Shown here in pieces: positions 1 through 5,890 of a stretch of DNA of 11,320 bases. Origin of the DNA: Thiotrichales bacterium (GTDB lineage Bacteria > Pseudomonadota > Gammaproteobacteria > Thiomicrospirales > Thiomicrospiraceae); assembly GCA_014763835.1 (NCBI GenBank), contig JACXUQ010000017.1, forward strand, positions 1-11,320, given 5' to 3'. The translations under genes and the position numbers were made by a program. How positions within the stretch are numbered: the stretch's first letter is position 1; the number at the start of each line of letters is the position of its first letter. Under the pieces are notes generated by a model, which was not told where the DNA came from, made no database searches, and saw only the letters and a program-made list of their open reading frames with translations.

Positions 1-9
1 CTTAAAGCC

Positions 10-705
10 TTAGTCCATATCAAACGGGTGGAGGTTGATCCAGTCATAGTCGCGCAGTAACTTTTCACACTCGCGATTGATGGTAGCAGGCAGAAAGGAG
101 AAGATACGCCAGTTGGTTGGTTGGGCGTTTTGTCCGCTTTCAATCCAATGGGTCAGCAGCGCCAGGATGCCTCCTTCATAACACCCCGGCAATCCCCAGT
201 CGCTGCTCAAGCGGTTGGGGATTTTCCAATCCTCCAATAAAGGGCAGGCGCCAATCGCTTCCAGCGGTAAACCGCTTGCCATGAACTTGGCGGGTTTGAC
301 GACAAATGGAAAAGCTTCGCTGGCATGCAGCAGTGCAAAAATGGAGGTTTGCTGGGCGGTTGATAGGCGGCGGGCGGCATACAGCAGCGGGCCGATGCCC
401 AAATCGCTTCCGAGCAAAAGGGTGGCCTGTTGAGTTTCTGAAAACGCTTTTTCTGGCATTTGGCCGGATTGCCCTTCAACTGTTTTTACCGCCGCTTTCT
501 CAAGCAAAGCGCTGTCAAGCGGAGTGTGACTGAGCAGTTGCAGGTGCGTGTCTTGTGCCTGAAGCAAACCCGCCTCTATGCCGGCTTCGGGCAGAAGGTA
601 GCGGTAAGCCAAACCGGCAGGGGCTTGTTCCAGTTCAATGTTCAGCACATAGAAGCCGCCGGCCTGCGGCGACTGGCTGAGGTGTTTGACGTTCAGGGTT
701 TCCAT
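10..705 (-). CDS. Degenerate PyrK/FNR-like protein downstream of pyrC'
   Basis: A 231-residue soluble protein of uncertain function. Residues 95-114 contain a hydrophobic strand followed by GSDLGIGPLLYAARRL, which resembles the nucleotide-binding loop GGGxGxAPL of ferredoxin-reductase-fold proteins such as PyrK, the electron-transfer subunit of dihydroorotate dehydrogenase. Residues 167-187 (SSDWGLPGCYEGGILALLTHW) align by eye with the PyrK stretch ATDDGSxGxKGxVTDLL. The N-terminal 90 residues could be the beta-barrel half. I see no flavin RxYS-type motif. The C-terminus lacks the PyrK four-cysteine [2Fe-2S] cluster: the only cysteines are scattered at 154, 175 and 213. The frame stays open upstream into pyrC', but ATG at 703-705 is the first start outside it, 31 bases after the pyrC' stop. 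The Shine-Dalgarno there is poor, and a GTG two codons earlier is an alternative. It is the last gene visible in the pyrimidine cluster. The fold assignment is inference from motifs. Confidence 0.72.
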   Translation of the reverse strand: METLNVKHLSQSPQAGGFYVLNIELEQAPAGLAYRYLLPEAGIEAGLLQAQDTHLQLLSHTPLDSALLEKAAVKTVEGQSGQMPEKAFSETQQATLLLGSDLGIGPLLYAARRLSTAQQTSIFALLHASEAFPFVVKPAKFMASGLPLEAIGACPLLEDWKIPNRLSSDWGLPGCYEGGILALLTHWIESGQNAQPTNWRIFSFLPATINRECEKLLRDYDWINLHPFDMD

Positions 706-736
706 CGCCACGCGTTCTGCACCGGTTTGGGCGGTT

Positions 737-2023
737 TCAAACCGGGTTGTCGCGGTAGACCGGACGCCCTTGGAAATAGGTCTGTTCGACCTTGCCGACA
801 AATTCCCAGCCGACAAATGGCGAGTTTTTGCCTTCGGAAAGCATGCGCTCTTTCTCCAGAGTCCAGATCGCTTCCGGGTCGACAATGCACAGGTCGGCGG
901 AATTGCCGCTTTCCAGGCTGCCGATATTGCGTTGCAGAATCGCCGCCGGATTCTGCGTCACGGCGCGCACCGCCGTGCTTAAATCCAGACCGTTTTCAAA
1001 GACCAGTTTCAGCAGCAACGGCAATAGGGTTTCCAGGCCACTGATGCCGGGACGGCTTTCGCCGAACGGCAGCGCTTTGTCGTCCTTTTCCAGCGGGGTG
1101 TGGTCGCTGACCACCGCGTCGATAATGCCTTCTTTCAAGCCCTGTAGCAGCGCCTCTCTGTCTTGCTGGCTGCGCAATGGCGGAGAGACATGGAAGAGGC
1201 TGTTAAAGCCCAGCACGTCCATTTCGGTCAGATGCAGCTGATGGATGGCGACATCGCAGGTGACCGGCAGGCCGCGCTTTTTGGCATCGCGAATCATCTC
1301 CACCGAACGTGCGCAGGAGAGTTGCGAAAAATGCGCGCGGATGCCGGCTTCTTCGACCAGAATCAGGTCGCGTGCTAGGGCCGTGGTTTCCGCCGAGGGG
1401 GGAATGGCAGGCAACCCAAGACGGGAACTGACCGGGCCGCTATGAGCCACACCCTTGTTTTTAATTCTTTGGTCTTCGCAGCGCAGCATCACCACGACGT
1501 CGTGGGACACGGCGTATTCCAGCGCGTTTTTCATCGTCAAGGCATTCTGGATCGGCTGATTGGCCTGGCTGAGCGCAACGCAGCCAGCCTGCTGCAGCGA
1601 GTACATGCCGCTGAGCAGTTCGCCTTGCAGCCCTTGGGTCAAAGCGCCGATGGGCATGACAAACGCGGTGGCGGCTTGGCGCGCGCGGCGTTGGATCAAC
1701 TCGGTCACCGCCTGGGTGTCGTTGACCGGCGAGGTATCCGGCGGGCAGCATAGGCTGGTAATACCACCGGAAACGGCCGCTTTGGTTTCGGTGGCGATAT
1801 TACCGGCATAGTTGCTGCCCGGATCGCCCAGGCGCGCTTGTAAATCGACCAGGCCGGGTAAGACCCATTTGCCGGTGGCGTCGATCTCCTGGTCGGCGCT
1901 GAACCCTTTCGGCGGGGTGTTGCCGATGGCTGCGATACGCCCGCGGATCACGTAGATATTGGCGATTCCATCCAGATTCTGACTGGGGTCGATGACGCGA
2001 CCGTTGTTGATGGCGAGTCTCAT
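737..2023 (-). CDS. pyrC: Non-catalytic dihydroorotase-like protein (PyrC', pseudo-dihydroorotase)
   Basis: A 428-residue amidohydrolase-fold protein of the type I dihydroorotase family. Fold landmarks remain: VLPGLVDL at 54-61, GGITSLCCPPDT at 86-97, VSPPLR at 279-284, SDHTP at 306-310 and GISGLETLLPLLL at 326-338. Most metal ligands are gone. The HxH of GLVDLHxHLREPG reads Q62-A63-R64, its arginine is G66, and the HxED motif is R181-C-E-D. H231 and D307 survive. In Pseudomonas such a PyrC' is inactive as a dihydroorotase but is needed to assemble class A aspartate transcarbamoylase with PyrB. I infer the same here, so an active dihydroorotase should be encoded elsewhere. The start codon overlaps the pyrB stop as ATGA, and a perfect AGGAGG lies 7 bases before it, so strong coupled translation is expected. 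Confidence 0.93.
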   Translation of the reverse strand: MRLAINNGRVIDPSQNLDGIANIYVIRGRIAAIGNTPPKGFSADQEIDATGKWVLPGLVDLQARLGDPGSNYAGNIATETKAAVSGGITSLCCPPDTSPVNDTQAVTELIQRRARQAATAFVMPIGALTQGLQGELLSGMYSLQQAGCVALSQANQPIQNALTMKNALEYAVSHDVVVMLRCEDQRIKNKGVAHSGPVSSRLGLPAIPPSAETTALARDLILVEEAGIRAHFSQLSCARSVEMIRDAKKRGLPVTCDVAIHQLHLTEMDVLGFNSLFHVSPPLRSQQDREALLQGLKEGIIDAVVSDHTPLEKDDKALPFGESRPGISGLETLLPLLLKLVFENGLDLSTAVRAVTQNPAAILQRNIGSLESGNSADLCIVDPEAIWTLEKERMLSEGKNSPFVGWEFVGKVEQTYFQGRPVYRDNPV

Positions 2024-3054
2024 GCCTCTTCCTCCTCGTTCTCCAGCTCCAGCGCCGCTTGTTCCGATTGATGTTGTGCCAGTTGTGCGGCGTTACTCAT
2101 GATGATAGACATGATCGCCATGCGTACGGCGATGCCGTAAGTGACTTGCTGCAGAATGACCGATTGCGGGCCGTCGGCGACTTCGGAGTCGATTTCGACC
2201 CCGCGGTTGATCGGGCCGGGGTGCATGACGATGGCATCGGGTTTGGCCAATGCCAGGCGTTTGGGTGTCAGTCCGAAGAGTTTGAAGAACTCTTTTTCGC
2301 TCGGAATCAGCGCGCTTTTCATGCGTTCGTTCTGCAGGCGCACCATGATAATCACATCCACATCGCGCAAGCCTTCTTCGATGTCGTCATAGTAGTGTAC
2401 GCCCATCGCTTCGGGGTGGGTCGGCATCAGCGTCTTGGGGCCGATAACGCGGATTTCGCGCGCCTCGAGAATGCTTAACGCCTGAATCTGCGAGCGCACC
2501 ACGCGCGAATGCAGCACGTCGCCGACAATCGCCACCTTGAGATCGAAAATATCCCCCTTGTGCTTGCGGATGGTGAACATGTCGAGCATCGCCTGGGTCG
2601 GGTGGGCGTGCTGGCCGTCGCCGGCGTTCATGACATGCACGTGCGGCGCGACATGCTCTGCAAAGAAATGCGCCGCACCGCTTTCCGCATGGCGGATCAC
2701 AAACATGTCGGCCTGCATGGCCTGCAGGTTCCACAGGGTATCGAGCAGCGATTCACCTTTTTTGGTGGCCGAGGTGGCAATATCCAAACTGGCGACATCG
2801 GCCGAGAGACGTTTTTCGGCGATTTCGAAGGTGGTGCGTGTGCGCGTACTCGGCTCGAAAAACAGGTTCATAATGGTCTTGCCGCGTAGGATTGGAACCT
2901 TTTTGATCTCGTTGGTCTTGGGGTTGATAAAGGATTCCGCCGTGTCGAGAATCTCCAGCAAATGATGTTGCTTCAAGCCTTCAATGGTCAAGAAGTGCTT
3001 GATCTTACCCAGTTCGTTGAGTTGCAGGTTGGGGGCGGTTAAACGTGCGCTCAT
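2020..3054 (-). CDS. pyrB: Aspartate carbamoyltransferase catalytic subunit
   Basis: Joins carbamoyl phosphate and L-aspartate to form N-carbamoylaspartate, the committed step of pyrimidine synthesis in the cytoplasm. It has 344 residues, close to the Pseudomonas class A enzymes, with an N-terminal stretch before the catalytic fold. The active-site set is intact: FFEPSTRTRTTFE at 65-77 (carbamoyl phosphate), KKGES at 98-102, HPTQ at 151-154, GDVLHSRVVRSQ at 178-189, VRLQNER at 238-244 (aspartate side) and MHPGPINRG at 277-285. The C-terminus is an acidic tail. No pyrI-type regulatory subunit is next to it. The neighbour is pyrC', pointing to the PyrB-PyrC' dodecamer type. The start overlaps the pyrR stop by four bases (ATGA), with an AGAGGA ribosome site upstream. 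Confidence 0.97.
   Translation of the reverse strand: MSARLTAPNLQLNELGKIKHFLTIEGLKQHHLLEILDTAESFINPKTNEIKKVPILRGKTIMNLFFEPSTRTRTTFEIAEKRLSADVASLDIATSATKKGESLLDTLWNLQAMQADMFVIRHAESGAAHFFAEHVAPHVHVMNAGDGQHAHPTQAMLDMFTIRKHKGDIFDLKVAIVGDVLHSRVVRSQIQALSILEAREIRVIGPKTLMPTHPEAMGVHYYDDIEEGLRDVDVIIMVRLQNERMKSALIPSEKEFFKLFGLTPKRLALAKPDAIVMHPGPINRGVEIDSEVADGPQSVILQQVTYGIAVRMAIMSIIMSNAAQLAQHQSEQAALELENEEEEA
2031..2036 (-). promoter_or_regulatory. Perfect Shine-Dalgarno for pyrC' inside the pyrB 3' end
   Basis: On the minus strand this reads AGGAGG, seven bases before the pyrC' ATG at 2021-2023. It lies within the acidic C-terminal codons of pyrB. It fixes the pyrC' start and suggests PyrC' is made in amounts comparable to PyrB, as a structural partner would need to be. 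Confidence 0.7.
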
Positions 3055-3563
3055 ACGGAGTCCTCTTCAGGGTCGGTCAAAGAAACGGTCAGCGGGTCGG
3101 GGCCGGATACTTTTAAGGTTTTGTTGCATTCGATGCTCATGCCGATAACATCGGCCTGGAAGGGTAGTTCGCGGCAGCCTTTACGGTCGAGCAATGTCAC
3201 CAGTGTCACCGACGCGGGACGGCCGTAATCGAAAATCTCGTTAAGTGCGGCACGGATGGTGCGGCCGGTGTAGAGCACGTCGTCGACCAGAATAATATGC
3301 TGATCCTCTATTTCCCAGGGAATGTCGGAGGGCATGACGGTCGGGTTGATGCCCACTTTGGAGAAGTCGTCACGGTAGAAGTTGATGTCGATGACGCCGA
3401 GCGCATCAGGCAGTTGTAGTTGGTCGTGCAATTGTTGCGCCACCCAGACCCCGGCGGTGCGGATGCCGATCATTCTGGGGGATCTGTCCATAATCGGCAT
3501 CGTGCGCAGGGTGTTGCCCATCTGTTCTATCAGGGCGTTGACATCGATATTCAGTTGGCTCAT
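3051..3563 (-). CDS. pyrR: PyrR bifunctional pyrimidine regulator / uracil phosphoribosyltransferase
   Basis: A 170-residue type I phosphoribosyltransferase. The PRPP-binding motif ILVDDVLYTGRTIRAA spans 91-106 and RELPFQADVIG (131-141) matches the PyrR RELPIRADYVG block. The usual GHRELP reads GCRELP here. In Bacillus, PyrR binds pyr mRNA in response to UMP and controls attenuation, and it also makes UMP from uracil and PRPP. In Pseudomonas pyrR lies directly upstream of pyrB, as here. Because ruvX, pyrR, pyrB and pyrC' all overlap, there is no leader between them for a PyrR-binding attenuator. Any control would have to act further upstream, at another operon, or by a DNA-level mechanism. 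The start overlaps the ruvX stop as ATGA. Confidence 0.94.
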   Translation of the reverse strand: MSQLNIDVNALIEQMGNTLRTMPIMDRSPRMIGIRTAGVWVAQQLHDQLQLPDALGVIDINFYRDDFSKVGINPTVMPSDIPWEIEDQHIILVDDVLYTGRTIRAALNEIFDYGRPASVTLVTLLDRKGCRELPFQADVIGMSIECNKTLKVSGPDPLTVSLTDPEEDSV

Positions 3564-4006
3564 TCAGTGGTTTCCGGATTGTTGGCGGAAGCGATGGTTT
3601 GGCGCTCCAGCCAGTTCTGTAAAATAATCTGGGCCGCATGGTCATCAATGTGCTGACGCTTGAGCTGGCGGCTTTCAGCCTCAATCGAGCTGAGTTGCTC
3701 TTCAATATAGTACACCGGGCAGTGGTAGCGTCCGCTGAGGCGCTGCCCGAACTTGCGCGCCGGTTGCGTCAATGGCTGTTCGCTGCCATCCAGGCGGAAC
3801 GGCAGACCGACGACAATCGCCGCCGGCTGCCATTTTGCAAACAGACGGGTGATATGCTCCCAGTCGGGTTTGCCGTCCTTGCTGTTGACGATGGCTTCCG
3901 GCGCGGCCGTTTGGGTGATGGTCTGGCCGACGGCGACGCCGATGCGTTTTAAGCCGAAATCGAACCCCAGAACCACACCTTGAACTGACTGGACACTTTT
4001 AGGCAT
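3560..4006 (-). CDS. ruvX: RuvX/YqgF-family Holliday-junction-resolvase-like nuclease
   Basis: A 148-residue RNase H-fold protein of the YqgF family, implicated in 16S rRNA 5' end processing and given resolvase-like activity in some species. Visible motifs: GFDFGLKRIGVAVG (14-27, with catalytic-type D16), IVVGLPFRLDG (64-74, matching VGLPLNxDG) and HIDDHAAQIILQNWL (119-133, with the C-terminal acidic pair D121/D122). The family's DERLTTxEA stretch reads EEQLSSIEA (102-110): the central glutamate E103 is kept while the flanking D and R are changed. The first 8 bases overlap the end of yqgE. A GAGG ribosome site lies 9 bases upstream of ATG 4004-4006. The yqgE-ruvX pair is conserved across many proteobacteria. 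Confidence 0.95.
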   Translation of the reverse strand: MPKSVQSVQGVVLGFDFGLKRIGVAVGQTITQTAAPEAIVNSKDGKPDWEHITRLFAKWQPAAIVVGLPFRLDGSEQPLTQPARKFGQRLSGRYHCPVYYIEEQLSSIEAESRQLKRQHIDDHAAQIILQNWLERQTIASANNPETTE

Positions 4007-4565
4007 GGCCGGCCTCGGCGGTTAAAAACTCCGGTGAGATTCCCAAGGTGCCAAGTGCCACCTCCCAGGTACTTTCGATAGGGGTGTCGAACAGCAGACT
4101 CTGGTTGTAAGGAATGGTCAGCCAGCTGTTATCCTGGATTTCCTGGGCGAGTTGACCGGGTTTCCAGCCGGCAAATCCCAAACATACCTTGAATTTTTCG
4201 GGGCCGGTTCCCTCGGCAAAAGCCTGGAGAAGATCCTCGGAAACCGTCATCGCCAGATTGTCCTGCAGCGGCATGCTGCTCTTCCACTGGCCCGGCGGGG
4301 TGTGCAGAATAAAACCGCGTTCCATGTCGACCGGCCCTCCCATCAGAACCGTGTTCTCCAGATAGTCGAGCCCCTGTTCGGCATGAAACTCAAAGTGTTC
4401 TAAAAGTTGGGAGAGGCTGAGTTCGTGGGGTAAATTCAAAACAAGCCCCATGGAACCATATTCGTTGTCCTCGACCATGTAAATCACGGTTTTTTCGAAC
4501 CAGCTGTCATCCAGACTGGGCATGGCGATGAGGAAATGGTGTTCAAGGGATTGGATTTCTTTCAT
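3999..4565 (-). CDS. yqgE: YqgE/AlgH family protein (UPF0301)
   Basis: A 188-residue cytoplasmic protein of the YqgE/AlgH family. The molecular function is not established; the Pseudomonas homologue was named AlgH for an effect on alginate. The family signature is clear: HHFLIAMPSLDDSWFEKTVIY at the N-terminus (9-29), DNEYGSMGLVLNLP (33-46), VLMGGPVDMERGFILHT (73-89) and a C-terminal GFAGWKPGQLAQEI segment. The length is typical. It starts nine bases after the apbE stop, overlaps ruvX by eight bases at its end, and has no Shine-Dalgarno. Instead an extended -10 sequence lies directly in front of the ATG (see 4574-4582), so it may begin a near-leaderless transcript as well as being read from apbE. 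Confidence 0.95.
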   Translation of the reverse strand: MKEIQSLEHHFLIAMPSLDDSWFEKTVIYMVEDNEYGSMGLVLNLPHELSLSQLLEHFEFHAEQGLDYLENTVLMGGPVDMERGFILHTPPGQWKSSMPLQDNLAMTVSEDLLQAFAEGTGPEKFKVCLGFAGWKPGQLAQEIQDNSWLTIPYNQSLLFDTPIESTWEVALGTLGISPEFLTAEAGHA

Positions 4566-4573
4566 AGCGGTAA

Positions 4574-4582
4574 ATTATAGCA
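4574..4582 (-). promoter_or_regulatory. Candidate extended -10 promoter directly before yqgE
   Basis: On the minus strand the end of apbE reads TGCTATAAT, a perfect -10 hexamer (4574-4579) with the TGn extension. No good -35 is present (best is ATGGAA at 16 bases, 3 of 6). Transcription would start near 4567, one to three bases before the yqgE ATG, giving an almost leaderless mRNA. It overlaps the last codons of apbE, so it may be chance. Confidence 0.4.
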
Positions 4583-5618
4583 GTTTGGTGCGTTTTTCCA
4601 TGGCTTTTGTTTGCTGGATTTGGCCGTTTTCGTCAATCACCAGAACCTCGTGGATGCCCATTTTTTCGGCCGTTTCGCGCCAGTGTTGCGGACCGGCAAT
4701 CAGTAAGGCGGTTGCCGCGGCATCCGCCGTGGTGGCATCCGCGTGGATGACGGTGACGGAGACCAGTCCGCTTGCCGGATATCCGCTATTGGGGTTGAGA
4801 ATATGGCTGAATCTGTGTCCTTGCCACTCAAAGTAGCGTTGATAGGTGCCGGAGGTGACAATGCTTAAATCTCCGGACAGGTCGACCTCTGCCAGGGCTC
4901 GTTGCGGGTCGGTCGGATCCTGTATGCCGATAGCCCAGGCATCCCGGCGGTTTTTGTGGCCGATGACGCGCATATCGCCACCGATATTGACGACGGCATT
5001 CTCAATACCCGCAGAACGTAACTCGTCAATCGCGATGTCCAGAGCCAGACCTTTGGCGTTACCGCCAAAATCGAGACTGACATCGGCATTGCGGCTATAG
5101 AGCAGATTGTTTTTGAAATAGAGATCGGCAATCGAGGGGCGGGATTTGAGCCAGTGTGAAATCTGCTCCCCGGAAGGCGGTGGGCCTTGCCAGTGTTGGC
5201 TGTGAAACCCCCATAAGGCAATCAAGGCGCCAATGCCCGGGTCGAACAGATAGTCGCTCTGTTTTGCCAGTTGTTGCGATTTAAGGATAAAGCTTTTGAC
5301 GGAGTCGGCGACCTGAATAGGTTGCTGCTGCTGAATTGCCTGATTCATCTTGCTGACAATGCCGCCTTTCTCCCAGGCATGCCATTCGTGGTGGAATTGC
5401 TGAAAGCGTGTTTCGACCGCATGAATGGCTTTCTCCGCCTGTGCTTGCGTATCTGTATAGGTGGTGATTTGCACCAGTGTGCCGAATACCAGCATTTGCG
5501 CTTTGGTTTCGACGGGCTGTGAGGTGCAGGCGCTCTGCGTCACGGCGAGTGCCAACCCTACCAAAATACTCAAAACGGAGAGGTTTTTTAACTTGTTTAA
5601 CGGCGTGGGGAACTTCAT
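4575..5618 (-). CDS. apbE: FAD:protein FMN transferase (ApbE), probable lipoprotein
   Basis: Transfers FMN from FAD to a threonine of target flavoproteins such as the NqrB/NqrC or RnfG/RnfD subunits, in the periplasm. With the start at 5616-5618 it has 347 residues: a positive N-terminus and hydrophobic segment (12-26), then C31 as probable lipidated cysteine. The lipobox is TQSAC, with Q rather than L at -3, so lipidation is likely but not ideal. ApbE motifs follow in order: FDPGIGALIALWGF (125-138), DFGGNAKGLALD (183-194), NIGGDMRVIG (211-220), HILNPNSGYPA (272-282) and ATTADAAATALLIAG (295-309, metal and FAD site). The frame is open to an ATG at 5681, but that would put 21 polar residues before the signal peptide. 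The Shine-Dalgarno is weak at both. No target flavoprotein gene lies nearby. Confidence 0.93.
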   Translation of the reverse strand: MKFPTPLNKLKNLSVLSILVGLALAVTQSACTSQPVETKAQMLVFGTLVQITTYTDTQAQAEKAIHAVETRFQQFHHEWHAWEKGGIVSKMNQAIQQQQPIQVADSVKSFILKSQQLAKQSDYLFDPGIGALIALWGFHSQHWQGPPPSGEQISHWLKSRPSIADLYFKNNLLYSRNADVSLDFGGNAKGLALDIAIDELRSAGIENAVVNIGGDMRVIGHKNRRDAWAIGIQDPTDPQRALAEVDLSGDLSIVTSGTYQRYFEWQGHRFSHILNPNSGYPASGLVSVTVIHADATTADAAATALLIAGPQHWRETAEKMGIHEVLVIDENGQIQQTKAMEKRTKLL

Positions 5619-5666
5619 GATAGCTGTTTTTTTAGATAAACCTGTGTAATTGTTGCATCCGCCAGC

Positions 5667-5695
5667 GTTATGGCATGACATCTGCCTGGTCTAAA
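5667..5695 (-). promoter_or_regulatory. Weak sigma70-like promoter candidate for apbE
   Basis: Minus strand: -35 TTTAGA (5690-5695) and -10 CATAAC (5667-5672), 17 bases apart, each 4 of 6 to consensus. Start would be near 5660, about 40 bases before the chosen apbE ATG and downstream of the alternative ATG at 5681, which supports the shorter start. Low specificity. Confidence 0.22.
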
Positions 5696-5720
5696 TTTAC
5701 GGTGAACATAATCCTGGTGG

Positions 5721-5748
5721 TATACAATACTCAGTCCTTGGCTATAAA
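5721..5748 (+). promoter_or_regulatory. Sigma70-like promoter candidate for the chemoreceptor
   Basis: Plus strand: TATACA (5721-5726, 4 of 6 to TTGACA), 16 bases, then TATAAA (5743-5748, 5 of 6 to TATAAT). It would leave a 5' leader of about 135 bases before ATG 5891. The whole 5619-5890 gap holds no gene I can support. No convincing sigma28 or sigma54 site was found for this chemoreceptor. Confidence 0.3.
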
Positions 5749-5890
5749 GAAAAACACTGGCAAAACACCATCCTGTCAGACGAGGGCTGGATTATTTTAG
5801 TGTAAATGCGCGGAAGCTGGCCGGAATTGTTTTAATGCAGGCCTTATCAGTAGGGTTTTTAAGTGAATGGAAGTTGTGGGAAAGTAGGTT

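Noticed and set aside
706..885. Longer N-terminus for the PyrK-like protein reaching back into pyrC'
   Set aside because: The extra 60 residues overlap the pyrC' C-terminus in another frame and have low-complexity Arg/Ser composition; the ATG at 703-705 lies just after pyrC'.
5619..5681. Longer apbE start at 5681
   Set aside because: It would put 21 polar residues with two cysteines before the signal peptide, and a weak promoter candidate lies downstream of it.
5803..5827. Sigma28-like flagellar promoter TAAA...GCCGGAAT before the chemoreceptor
   Set aside because: The gap between the two halves is 13 bases where 15 is expected, and the -10 half is imperfect.
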